This document shows, one piece after another, positions 17,923 to 25,645 of a stretch of DNA of 41,543 nucleotides. The stretch is taken from NCBI RefSeq assembly GCF_016219575.1, contig NZ_JACRMG010000042.1, positions 1-41,543 of the forward strand, read 5' to 3'. The position numbers and the translations under genes are program-made. Within the stretch, counting starts at the first letter, position 1, and every line of letters begins with the position of its first letter. Below the pieces are notes generated by a model. It was not told where the DNA came from. It did no database searches and saw only the letters and a program-made list of their open reading frames with translations. This DNA is from Bradyrhizobium sp. GTDB lineage: Bacteria > Pseudomonadota > Alphaproteobacteria > Rhizobiales > Xanthobacteraceae.

Positions 17923-19229
17923 GCAGCGCGGAGCTGAAGAAGTCACAGCGCTCGATCCGCAGGCACCTCGTCGCGGGGCTCGCGGTGGTGCTGCTGCTCG
18001 CCGGCGGAATCGGCGGCTGGGGCGCCACCGTGCCGATCTCGGGCGCGCTGATCGCGCCGGGGCAGGTGGTGGTCGAATCCAACGTCAAGAAGGTGCAGCA
18101 TCCGACCGGCGGCGTGGTCGGCGAGGTGCGCGTGCGCGACGGCGACCTGGTGAAGGCCGGCGACATCGTGGTGCGGCTCGACGAGACCGTGGTGCGCGCC
18201 AATCTCGCCATCGTCAACAAGACTCTCTACGGCCTGTGGGCGCGGCAGGCGCGGCTCGAGGCCGAGCAGCGCGGCAACGACGCCGTCAAGTTTCCGCCGA
18301 TGCTGCTCGATCGGGCCGGCGAGCCCGAAGTCCGCGACGTGATCGCGAGCGAGACGAAGCTGTTCGATGTCCGCGTCAACGGCCGTGCCGGCCAGAAGGC
18401 GCAGCTGCGCGAGCGCGTCGCCCAGCTCAACGAGGAAATCGAGGGTCTCTCCGCGCAGGAAAGGGCCAAGGAAAAGGAAATCGCGCTGGTCGAGAAGGAA
18501 CTGGTCGGCGTGCGCCAGCTCTACGAGCAGCGGCTGATCCAGATTTCGCGCCTGACCGTCCTGGAGCGCGACGCGGCCCGGCTCAACGGCGAGCGCGGGC
18601 AATACGTCGCTGCGCGCGCGCAAGCCAGGGGCAAGATCACCGAGACCGAGCTGCAGATCATCCAGGTCGACAAGGACATGGTGAGCGAGGTCTCCAAGGA
18701 CCTGCGCGAGACCACCGACAAGATCGGCGAGTTCATCGAGCGCAAGGTCACCGCCGAGGACCAGCTGCGCCGCATCGACATCCGCGCGCCGCAGGACGGC
18801 ATGGTGCTGCAGTCGACGGTGCACACGGTCGGCGGCGTCATCACCGCGGGCGACGCCATCATGATGATCGTGCCGCAGGCCGACGATCTCTCGGTCGAGG
18901 CCAAGGTCAACCCGCAGGACATCGACAAGCTGCAGATCGGCCAGAAGACGGTGCTGCGCTTCTCCGCCTTCAACCAGCGCACCACGCCCGAGCTGAACGG
19001 CAAGGTCAGCCGCGTCTCGGCCGACGTCACCACCGACCAGCGCAGCGGGCAAAGCTACTACACCATCCGCATCTCGCTGCCGGCCGACGAGATCGCTCGT
19101 CTCGGCGAGGTCAAGGTGGTGCCGGGCATGCCGGTGGAAGCCTTCGTGCAGACCGGCGAGCGCACCTTGCTGTCCTATTTCCTGAAACCGTTCAGCGACC
19201 AGTTGATGCGCTCGTTCCGAGGGCGGTGA
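17919..19229 (+). CDS. Type I secretion membrane-fusion protein (HlyD/PrtE type)
   Basis: 436 residues. It bridges the ABC motor and an outer-membrane TolC-like channel through the periplasm. A single membrane anchor lies at about 22-42 (AGLAVVLLLAGGIGGWGATV). A lipoyl-like half (about 55-85) has GGVVGEVRVRDGDLVKAGD, a long alpha-helical hairpin rich in Glu/Gln/Arg runs from about 125 to 280, and the second lipoyl half and beta-barrel follow with IDIRAPQDGMVLQS and VEAKVNPQDIDKLQIGQ. It overlaps the ABC gene by ATGA, showing translational coupling. No TolC gene follows, so the channel is encoded elsewhere. Confidence 0.95.
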   Translation: MSSAELKKSQRSIRRHLVAGLAVVLLLAGGIGGWGATVPISGALIAPGQVVVESNVKKVQHPTGGVVGEVRVRDGDLVKAGDIVVRLDETVVRANLAIVNKTLYGLWARQARLEAEQRGNDAVKFPPMLLDRAGEPEVRDVIASETKLFDVRVNGRAGQKAQLRERVAQLNEEIEGLSAQERAKEKEIALVEKELVGVRQLYEQRLIQISRLTVLERDAARLNGERGQYVAARAQARGKITETELQIIQVDKDMVSEVSKDLRETTDKIGEFIERKVTAEDQLRRIDIRAPQDGMVLQSTVHTVGGVITAGDAIMMIVPQADDLSVEAKVNPQDIDKLQIGQKTVLRFSAFNQRTTPELNGKVSRVSADVTTDQRSGQSYYTIRISLPADEIARLGEVKVVPGMPVEAFVQTGERTLLSYFLKPFSDQLMRSFRGR

Positions 19230-19267
19230 GCTGTCGGTAGATCTGCTACTGTTGCCACACACGCGAT

Positions 19268-19407
19268 GTCGTCCCGGCGAAAGCCGGGACCCATAACAAC
19301 AGGGCTAAATTGTTAGGGCGAGCTGGAGCTCCAGCCTTCGCAAAAACACTCCCCGTGGTTATGGGTCCCGGATCGCGCTCGCTGGTCGCTCGCTTGTCCG
19401 GGACGAC
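19268..19407. repeat. Palindromic intergenic repeat, 'GTCGTCCCGG' type
   Basis: GTCGTCCCGG (19268 onward) with AAGCCGGGACCCATAAC pairs with GTTATGGGTCCCGG and CCGGGACGAC (ending 19407). The arms are inverted copies and enclose about 70 bases containing the small palindrome GAGCTGGAGCTCCAGC. It fills the gap between the HlyD stop and the convergent CinA-like gene, so it may end both transcripts. This sequence type is a common intergenic repeat in Bradyrhizobium (from memory). Confidence 0.8.
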
Positions 19408-19414
19408 AGCCAAA

Positions 19415-19891
19415 TTAGAGATTTTGCAGCAAGAGATTCAGCGCCGTCTTCGCAAACGCCTGCATGTTGGCCTGCCGGTCCCCGCTGCCGGTCTCAAGCG
19501 TGATCACCTTGTGCACCGGGCCCGCGATCGCCATGCAGCAATGGCCGGCGGCGTCGCCGTAGCGGTTGCCGGTGGGGCCGGTGGCACCGGTCTCGGAGAG
19601 GCCCCAGTTCGTGGCGAAACGCCCGCGCATCTGCTTGGCCAGCAGCTGCGCGTAGGGCTCGGAGGCCGAGCGGATGCCCTTCATGTCCTCGTTCGGAATG
19701 TCCATCAGCAGCCGCCGCGCATCGCGGGTGTAGACCACGGCGCCGCCGAGGAAGTAGGCGGAGGCGCCGGGCACTGACAAGAGCGCGGCCGAGATCAGCC
19801 CGCCGGTCGAAGACTCTGCGACGGCGATCGTTTCCTTGCGCGCAATCAGCCTTGCGGCGATCTGTTCGGCGATGCTTGTCAACTCTTTCAT
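19415..19891 (-). CDS. pncC: CinA C-terminal family, nicotinamide-nucleotide amidohydrolase (PncC-like)
   Basis: 158 residues, the length of stand-alone PncC. The family converts nicotinamide mononucleotide to nicotinate mononucleotide in pyridine-nucleotide recycling. Diagnostic stretches are IAVAESSTGGLISAALLSVP near the N-terminus (catalytic Ser/Thr region), FLGGAVVYTRDARRLL, and GLSETGATGPTGNRYGDAAG. No molybdopterin-binding N-terminal CinA domain is present. It follows the metallo-hydrolase gene on the same strand with a gap of six bases, so they are surely co-transcribed, although no functional link is obvious. Confidence 0.88.
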   Translation of the reverse strand: MKELTSIAEQIAARLIARKETIAVAESSTGGLISAALLSVPGASAYFLGGAVVYTRDARRLLMDIPNEDMKGIRSASEPYAQLLAKQMRGRFATNWGLSETGATGPTGNRYGDAAGHCCMAIAGPVHKVITLETGSGDRQANMQAFAKTALNLLLQNL

Positions 19892-19897
19892 GTGATC

Positions 19898-20875
19898 TCA
19901 GCTCCGCTTCAGGATCCGCTTGATTAGGCCCTTCTTCTCCGGCGTCGCCGGCTTGTCGGCGAGCGAGTGCCAGACCACGCGAATGAAATTCTGGCTTGCA
20001 AGCTCGGTCGGCGCCCATTTCCTGTCGAGGTCGGCAAAGGGCTTTGCGGCGAGTACGTCCTTCTCGCTCTTGCCTTCCTTGACGAGCTTGTCCATGCGGT
20101 CGCGCGCGGTGACCAGCATGGCGCGATATTCTGCCAGCGCCGCCTTGTCGGCGACGGGCCCGTGGCCGGGCACGATCCGCGTCTTCGCATTGATGAGTTT
20201 CAGATAGACGTCGGTCGCCGCGATCATGCCCTTGATGTTGCCGCCATTGGCGAAGTCGATGCTGGGGTAGCGGCCGTTGGTGAAGGTATCGCCGGTGGCG
20301 AGCACATTGGCGGTCTTGAACCACACATAGGTGTCGCCGTCGGTGTACGCATTCGGAATGTATTTGAGATCGGCGACGCGGCCGGGCAGGCGGATCTTCG
20401 AGAAGTTCGTGTAGGTGTCGGTCGGCAGCGCACCTGACGGCGCCGACGGCGTCTTTGCGCCGGTCAGGCCGTTGGTGGTGCCGGCCTCCAGCCGCTTCTT
20501 GACGTTCTCCTGTGCGACCACGATGACGCCGTCCATCGCAAATGGTTCGTTCCCGCCGGTGTGATCGCCGTGATACTGCGTGTTGATCAAATATTTGATC
20601 GGCAAGGGAGAGAGCTTCGCAATCGCCGCCTTGATCTTGTCGTGCAGCGGCGCGAACTGGCCGTCGACCATGATGATGCCGGTCTTGGCGACGGCCACGG
20701 TGATGTTCCCGCCCTCACCTTCCAGCATGTAGACCTTGTCGCCGAGGTCGACGGTCTTGATCTCGGCCTTGCCAAAGTCGGGCGGCGGTGCGGCGGCCGG
20801 GGATTGCTGCTGGGCGTGCGCAGTCCCTGTCAGCAACAGCGCGGCCATGGCGACAGCCAATCGCGTGCGAATCAT
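19898..20875 (-). CDS. Secreted metallo-beta-lactamase-fold hydrolase with altered zinc ligands
   Basis: 325 residues from the ATG at 20875, preceded by GGGGGAGAG. The frame extends 48 residues further but the chosen start yields a clean signal peptide (MIRTRLAVAMAALLLTGTAHA, cut near residue 21). Then comes a Pro/Ala linker and the MBL fold. The zinc motif reads NTQYHGDHTGGN (Q100, H102, D104, H105), where most relatives have NTHxHGDHTGGN. The next ligand position reads AYTDGDTYVWF with Tyr177, where HTDGD is usual. Asp196 (ATGDTF) and His238 (VPGHGP) are kept. Two of three site-1 ligands are therefore changed. The substrate is unknown. The product is probably periplasmic. Confidence 0.9.
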   Translation of the reverse strand: MIRTRLAVAMAALLLTGTAHAQQQSPAAAPPPDFGKAEIKTVDLGDKVYMLEGEGGNITVAVAKTGIIMVDGQFAPLHDKIKAAIAKLSPLPIKYLINTQYHGDHTGGNEPFAMDGVIVVAQENVKKRLEAGTTNGLTGAKTPSAPSGALPTDTYTNFSKIRLPGRVADLKYIPNAYTDGDTYVWFKTANVLATGDTFTNGRYPSIDFANGGNIKGMIAATDVYLKLINAKTRIVPGHGPVADKAALAEYRAMLVTARDRMDKLVKEGKSEKDVLAAKPFADLDRKWAPTELASQNFIRVVWHSLADKPATPEKKGLIKRILKRS

Positions 20876-21009
20876 GAGCGTCTCTCCCCCGCCGATTTCT
20901 GCCGAATCCCTAGCACAGTAATGCATGGCTTGCCGAGTTGCGGGGGCGGGGCGGGCCTGCTTGAATGCGGTGCGAGAGACGGCGCCATAAGGCCCGCGGA
21001 GGAAACGAA

Positions 21010-22083
21010 ATGACGTCACCGATCCCGGGCGGCGTGGATTGCGACCTGCATCCGGCCGTACCGCATCTGACGAGCCTTCTGCCCTACATGAACGACTACT
21101 GGCGCGATCAGGTGACGACGCGCGGCATGACCGACCTCGTCTCGCAATCCTATCCCACCAACTCGCCGATCTCGTCGCGGCCGGACTGGCGCCCGGCGCA
21201 GGGTAAGCCCGGCTCGGGCTATGACGACATGAAGCGCCAGGCGCTCGATCGTTTCGGCGTGGCTTATGGGATCTGCAATCCGCTCTATGGCGTGCAGATG
21301 GTGTTTTCCGAGGACATGCAGGATGCGTTCTGCCGCGCGCTGAACGACTGGCTCGCCAGGGAGTGGCTGGACCGGGACGCGCGGCTGCGCGGCTCGATCG
21401 TCATCCCGACGCAGAGCGTGGAAAAATCAGTGGCCGAGATCGAGCGCTGCGCCGCCGACAAGCGCTTCGTGCAAGTGCTGATGCTGGTGATGGGCGACGT
21501 GCCGCTCGGCAAGCGCGCCTACTGGCCGATCTATGCCGCGGCCGAGAAGCACGGCCTGCCGGTCGGTATTCACGCCGGCAGTGCCTATCACAATCCGCCG
21601 ACCTCGGTCGGCTGGGGCTCCTATCACATCGAGGATTACGTCGCGCAGGCGCAGGCGTTCCAGACCCAGCTCACCAGCCTGATCGTGGAAGGCGTGTTTG
21701 CCAGGCATCCCAATCTCAAGATGGTGATGCTGGAGTCGGGCTTTACCTGGCTGCCGGCCTTCCTGTGGCGGCTGCACAAGTTCTGGCGCGGCGTGCGCAT
21801 GGAAACGCCGTGGGTGGACCGTGCGCCGCTGGAAATTGTGCGCAGCAACATCCGTTTTTCGCTGCAACCGGTGGACGCTCCGCCGGAACCGGAAGTGCTG
21901 AACCGCCTGTTCGACCATATGCAGTCGGACGAATTGATCCTATTCTCGACCGACTATCCGCACTGGCAGTTCGACGGCGACGAGGTGCTGCCGAAAGGAT
22001 TATCTCCGGATCTCGTGCGCAAGATCATGATCGATAATCCGATGGCGACTTACGGCCGGCTGAAACAGCCGGTCCGGGCCTGA
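21010..22083 (+). CDS. Amidohydrolase-2 family TIM-barrel hydrolase, copy 1
   Basis: 357 residues. GGAGGAAACGAA directly before the ATG at 21010 fixes the start; a longer frame from 20965 adds an Arg-rich stretch. The protein has the amidohydrolase-2 layout of decarboxylase-type and hydrolase TIM barrels: metal motif DCDLHP (D10, D12, H14), YWPIYAAAEKHGLPVGIHAG in mid-barrel, LKMVMLESGFTWLPAFLWR, and the late metal Asp in FSTDYPHWQFDGD. The reaction could be hydrolysis or decarboxylation of an aromatic or cyclic acid. It heads a run of four catabolic genes and is paralogous to the next gene. Confidence 0.9.
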   Translation: MTSPIPGGVDCDLHPAVPHLTSLLPYMNDYWRDQVTTRGMTDLVSQSYPTNSPISSRPDWRPAQGKPGSGYDDMKRQALDRFGVAYGICNPLYGVQMVFSEDMQDAFCRALNDWLAREWLDRDARLRGSIVIPTQSVEKSVAEIERCAADKRFVQVLMLVMGDVPLGKRAYWPIYAAAEKHGLPVGIHAGSAYHNPPTSVGWGSYHIEDYVAQAQAFQTQLTSLIVEGVFARHPNLKMVMLESGFTWLPAFLWRLHKFWRGVRMETPWVDRAPLEIVRSNIRFSLQPVDAPPEPEVLNRLFDHMQSDELILFSTDYPHWQFDGDEVLPKGLSPDLVRKIMIDNPMATYGRLKQPVRA

Positions 22084-22100
22084 ACAACGGAGAAGACGCG

Positions 22101-23213
22101 ATGAACGTGCAGCTGCGCGACCGTCCGGAAGCAGCGTCAACCACAGCCATCAAGACCGCGATAGCCGATTGCGACATCCATCCGGCGCGCGCGACCAGGG
22201 ATGAGCTGTATCCCTGGCTCGCAAGACGCTGGCACGCGCATCTCGAGACTTATGGTGTCCATGCCTATCAGGGCATGATGGAAGGCCCGCCCTATCCGAA
22301 GGCGCAGCCCAACGCGTCGCGCCGCGATGCGTATCCGCCGGAGGGCGGGCAGCAGGGCTCATCGCTGTCCTTCATGCAGAAGCAGCATCTCGACCCCAAC
22401 AACGTCGTGCTCGGCGTGCTCAATCCGCTCGGCGCCACCGGGCAGGGCATGCGCAATCACGATCTCGCCGCGGCGCTGGCGAGCGCCATCAACGACTGGC
22501 AGATCGAGAAATGGACCAGCAAGGACAAGCGGCTGAAGGCTTCCGTCGTCGTCGCCAATGAGGATGGCGTGACGGCGGCGAAGGAAATCCGCAAGCGCGC
22601 CGGCGATCCGAACTTCGTGCAGGTGCTGCTGCTCAGCCGCAACGTCGAGCCGCTCGGGCAGCGCCGCTACTGGCCGATCTACGAGGCGGCGGAAGAGGCG
22701 GGGCTTCCCGTCGGCGTGCACGCCTTCGGCTTCGGCGGCAATCCGATCACGGCCTCGGGCTGGCCGAGCTACTACATCGAGGAGATGGTCGGGCATTCGC
22801 AGTGCCAGCAGACCGCGCTGGCGAGCATCGTGCTGGAGGGCGTGTTCGAGCGCTACCCCAAACTGAACATGGTGATGGTGGAGGCCGGATTCGGCTGGGC
22901 GCCGTCGCTGGCGTGGCGGCTGGACAAGGTGTGGGAGAAGCTGCGCAGCGAGGTACCGCATCTCAAGCGCAGGCCGTCGGAATACATCAGGGATCACATC
23001 TGGTGGACGACGCAGCCGATGGAAGACCCGGAGCGGCGCGAGCATCTATTCGAGACCATCGAATGGATCGGTTGGGACAAGCTGCTGTTTGCGACGGACT
23101 ATCCGCATTGGGACTATGACGAGCCGTCGCGGGTGCTGCCCGCCGGTGTCAGCGACGCCAACAAGCAGGCGTTCTATCTCGACAACGCGCGGAAGGTTTA
23201 CGGGGTCGCATGA
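22101..23213 (+). CDS. Amidohydrolase-2 family TIM-barrel hydrolase, copy 2
   Basis: 370 residues, beginning 17 bases after copy 1. The same signature segments recur: DCDIHPA (D23, D25, H27), RRYWPIYEAAEEAGLPVGVH, LNMVMVEAGFGWAPSLAWR, FATDYPHWDYDEP. Copy 2 has a longer N-terminal part including YPPEGGQQGSSLSFM. Tandem divergent paralogues may form a heteromer or act on successive intermediates (inference). The stop codon lies inside the left arm of a palindromic repeat (23208-23253). Confidence 0.9.
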   Translation: MNVQLRDRPEAASTTAIKTAIADCDIHPARATRDELYPWLARRWHAHLETYGVHAYQGMMEGPPYPKAQPNASRRDAYPPEGGQQGSSLSFMQKQHLDPNNVVLGVLNPLGATGQGMRNHDLAAALASAINDWQIEKWTSKDKRLKASVVVANEDGVTAAKEIRKRAGDPNFVQVLLLSRNVEPLGQRRYWPIYEAAEEAGLPVGVHAFGFGGNPITASGWPSYYIEEMVGHSQCQQTALASIVLEGVFERYPKLNMVMVEAGFGWAPSLAWRLDKVWEKLRSEVPHLKRRPSEYIRDHIWWTTQPMEDPERREHLFETIEWIGWDKLLFATDYPHWDYDEPSRVLPAGVSDANKQAFYLDNARKVYGVA

Positions 23214-23253
23214 TCCGGAAAAGTGGGGACCGGTTTTCCGAATCAGATCATGC
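23208..23253. repeat. Palindromic repeat, 'GCATGATCCGGAAAA' type
   Basis: GCATGATC (23208-23215) pairs with GATCATGC (23246-23253), and CGGAAAA with TTTTCCG further in, giving a 46-base hairpin. This element type is widespread in Rhizobiales genomes (from memory). Its left arm supplies the TGA stop of copy 2 of the amidohydrolase, and it sits inside an apparent operon 16 bases before the Rieske gene start. Confidence 0.85.
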
Positions 23254-23269
23254 GCAAGGATAGAGTCTG

Positions 23270-23683
23270 ATGGCGCGACATGTGGTGGCGGCAGTCGATG
23301 AACTGCCGCCGGGAACGCGAAAGTTTCTCGAAATCGATGGCCGGCCGATCGCGGTGTTCAACATCAAGGGCGAGTATTTCGGCCTGTTGAACCGCTGCCC
23401 ACACCAAGGCGCTTCGCTGTGCGAGGGCCCGCTGATCGGGCTTGCGCAATCCAGCATGCCCGGCGAAATCGAATACACGAAACTCGGCGAGATCATCCGC
23501 TGCCCCTGGCACGGCTGGGAGTTCGACGTCCGCACCGGGCAGTCCTACTGCGACCCGCGCCGCTTCCGCGCGCGGGCCTATCCGGCGACCGTCGAGCCCG
23601 GCACCGCGGTGGTGAAGGGCCCGTATATCGCGGAGACCATCGCGGTCTCGGTTGAGAGCGACTACGTGGTGGTCGATTTGTAG
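23270..23683 (+). CDS. Stand-alone Rieske [2Fe-2S] protein
   Basis: 137 residues. The Rieske cluster ligands are C43 and H45 in CPHQG and C78 and H81 in CPWHGWEFD, with 32 residues between the two motifs. The first motif is followed by ASLCEGPLIG and the second by VRTGQSYCDP. There is no oxygenase catalytic domain, so it is either a ferredoxin-like electron carrier or a regulator/accessory subunit. It is encoded after the two amidohydrolases and 22 bases before the flavoenzyme. AAGGA about 14 bases upstream, at the end of the palindromic repeat, could serve as ribosome-binding site. No Rieske oxygenase alpha subunit is in the window. Confidence 0.92.
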   Translation: MARHVVAAVDELPPGTRKFLEIDGRPIAVFNIKGEYFGLLNRCPHQGASLCEGPLIGLAQSSMPGEIEYTKLGEIIRCPWHGWEFDVRTGQSYCDPRRFRARAYPATVEPGTAVVKGPYIAETIAVSVESDYVVVDL

Positions 23684-23705
23684 TGTCGGGAAGCGAGACA
23701 CCGGA

Positions 23706-24902
23706 ATGAATGATGCACCGATCAATGCCGGGCAGCCGCCGCGGCCAATGCTGTTCGAGCCGCTCAGGATTCGCGGGCTCACGCTGAAGAATCGCCTCGT
23801 CGTGCCTCCGATGGTCCACTATCGCTGCGACCCCGGAAACACCTGCGGCACTTTTCACGTCGTCCATCTCGGCCGCTATGCGCTCGGCGGTTTCGGCCTC
23901 GTCTTCGTCGAGGCGACCGGCGTCGAGGAGGTCGGCCTCATCAACGAGCACGACCTCGGCATCTGGAACGATGCACAGGCCGACAGTTTCAAGCCGCTGA
24001 TCGCCTTCATGAAGCGCCAGGGCACGGCGATCGGCATCCAGCTCGCCCATGGCGGCCGCAAGGCGTCCTCCCAGACCGCCATGCAGGGCATGGGACCCCT
24101 GACCGAGGAGAATTTGAAGGCCGGCGCCAAGCTGTGGCAACCGGTCGGGCCGACGGCCGAACCGGTCGCCAAGGGCTGGCTGACGCCGCGGCAACTGACC
24201 ACAAGCGAATGCAGGGCGATGGTCGGCACCTGGGCCGCCGCCGCGAGGCGCGCGGTGTCAGCGGGATTCGACGTGATCGAAATCCATGCCGCGCACGGCT
24301 ATCTGCTCGCCTCGTTCCTGTCCCCGGTCTCCAATACGCGCAACGACGAGTACGGCGGCGATCGCGCCGGGCGCATGCGGCTGCCGCTCGAGATTGTCGA
24401 AGCCGTGCGCCGCGAAATGCCGGCCTCGATGCCGCTGTTCCTGCGTGTCTCGTCGGTCGATGGCACGGTGGAGGGGTGGAATATGGACGATACCGTCGCC
24501 TTCGCGCGCGAACTGAAGGTGCGCGGTGTCGATGTGATCGACTGCTCCTCGGGCGGGATCGCCGGTGCTGCCACCGCGGCGCAGGTGCAACGCAGCCTCG
24601 GATTCCAGGTACCGTTTGCGGAGCGGGTTCGCAAGGAAGCTGATATTCCGACCATGGCGGTCGGCATCATTCTCGAAGCCCAGCAGGCCGAGGCCATTCT
24701 CCAGAACGGACAAGCCGATCTGATTGCGGTCGGCCGGCAGTCGCAGTTCAATCCGAACATCGCGCTGCATTGGGCGCACGACCTCGGCATCAATGCGCGG
24801 TTCGAGGACTGGTCGCCCGAATATGGCTGGTGGCTGGAGAAGCGGATCAGGACGCTGGAGGGTTTTGCCACCCCTACCGGCGTCGTCACGCGGCGCTCGT
24901 GA
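23706..24902 (+). CDS. Old Yellow Enzyme family NADH:flavin oxidoreductase
   Basis: 398 residues from the ATG at 23706. An FMN TIM barrel reducing activated C=C bonds or related substrates with NAD(P)H. Near the N-terminus LKNRLVVPPMVHYRCD corresponds to the FMN-contact strand; IQLAHGGRKA and IEIHAAHGYLLASFLSP carry the FMN and substrate His residues; SNTRNDEYGGD and DLIAVGRQSQFNP are family hallmarks. There is no C-terminal iron-sulfur/FAD extension as in 2,4-dienoyl-CoA reductase. Position after the amidohydrolases and the Rieske protein suggests it works in the same catabolic route (inference). Confidence 0.93.
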   Translation: MNDAPINAGQPPRPMLFEPLRIRGLTLKNRLVVPPMVHYRCDPGNTCGTFHVVHLGRYALGGFGLVFVEATGVEEVGLINEHDLGIWNDAQADSFKPLIAFMKRQGTAIGIQLAHGGRKASSQTAMQGMGPLTEENLKAGAKLWQPVGPTAEPVAKGWLTPRQLTTSECRAMVGTWAAAARRAVSAGFDVIEIHAAHGYLLASFLSPVSNTRNDEYGGDRAGRMRLPLEIVEAVRREMPASMPLFLRVSSVDGTVEGWNMDDTVAFARELKVRGVDVIDCSSGGIAGAATAAQVQRSLGFQVPFAERVRKEADIPTMAVGIILEAQQAEAILQNGQADLIAVGRQSQFNPNIALHWAHDLGINARFEDWSPEYGWWLEKRIRTLEGFATPTGVVTRRS

Positions 24903-24982
24903 CGGCGTGGCATGGGGCCGATGGGGTGGTCGATTTGTAGCAGGCGGAGGCGCGCCCGATCGCTTCTGTCTGTTCTCCCGGG

Positions 24983-25633
24983 ATGCTAGCGTTCGCACCG
25001 AACCCGCTCATCCCGGCGGCAGTTGAGTTGAGCGGACCCACCTTGCTGTTCCCTGCAGATCTGACTTCGTTTCTCGACCTCATCCGCCAACACGGCGATG
25101 TGGCCTACAGTTTCATGTTTGCCTATGCGGCCGGCCATAGCCTGCTACTTGCCCTGTTCGCGGGCTACGCGGCGCATTCCGGCGCGCTGGGCCTGGGCAC
25201 GCTCATCGTGGTCTGCTGGTTCGGCAGTTTTGCCGGCGATGTCCTCCGCTTCTGGGTCGGGCGGCGTTATGGCGCCCGCCTGCTCGAACGTTTTCCGCGG
25301 TTCGGGCGCATCGTGCAGACGGTCGTCCGGCTGGCGGACCGTCACTATGGCTGGATGATCCTGTTTCATCGTTTCCCGCACGGCATCCGCGGGGTCGCCG
25401 GGTTTGCCTACGGCATGTCGCGGCTGCCCTGGTCCACTTTCCTTGCGCTCAACTTCGTCGCGGCAGGCCTTTGGTCCGGCACGGTTGTCTCGGCCGGCTA
25501 TGCCTTCGGTCACTTCTCGGAGAAGTCGATGAACGACGCCTCTTCGGGCCTGGGTGCGGTGATGCTGATCGCATTCCTGGGGCTGTCCTGGTTCCTCAGC
25601 AGGAAGCTCGAGCAGATCGTCGAGCGATACTAG
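24983..25633 (+). CDS. DedA/SNARE-associated family membrane protein
   Basis: 216 residues with about five hydrophobic segments. DedA proteins sit in the inner membrane and have been linked to lipid carrier recycling and membrane potential. The motif region reads WFGSFAGDVLRFWVGRRYG and FHRFPHGIRGVAGFAYG, close to the family FxRFxPxxRxxxxxxAG consensus though with HG in place of the usual VP. Charged residues in GHFSEKS near the C-terminus fit too. The start is uncertain since no strong ribosome-binding site is present. It ends 12 bases before the stop of the convergent tcuB gene. Confidence 0.85.
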   Translation: MLAFAPNPLIPAAVELSGPTLLFPADLTSFLDLIRQHGDVAYSFMFAYAAGHSLLLALFAGYAAHSGALGLGTLIVVCWFGSFAGDVLRFWVGRRYGARLLERFPRFGRIVQTVVRLADRHYGWMILFHRFPHGIRGVAGFAYGMSRLPWSTFLALNFVAAGLWSGTVVSAGYAFGHFSEKSMNDASSGLGAVMLIAFLGLSWFLSRKLEQIVERY

Positions 25634-25645
25634 GTAGCTGCTCGC

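Noticed and set aside
16168..19262. Long minus-strand frames opposite the type I secretion genes (530 and 439 codons)
   Set aside because: Both are His/Arg/Asp-rich shadows. The plus strand carries complete Walker motifs and a HlyD architecture.
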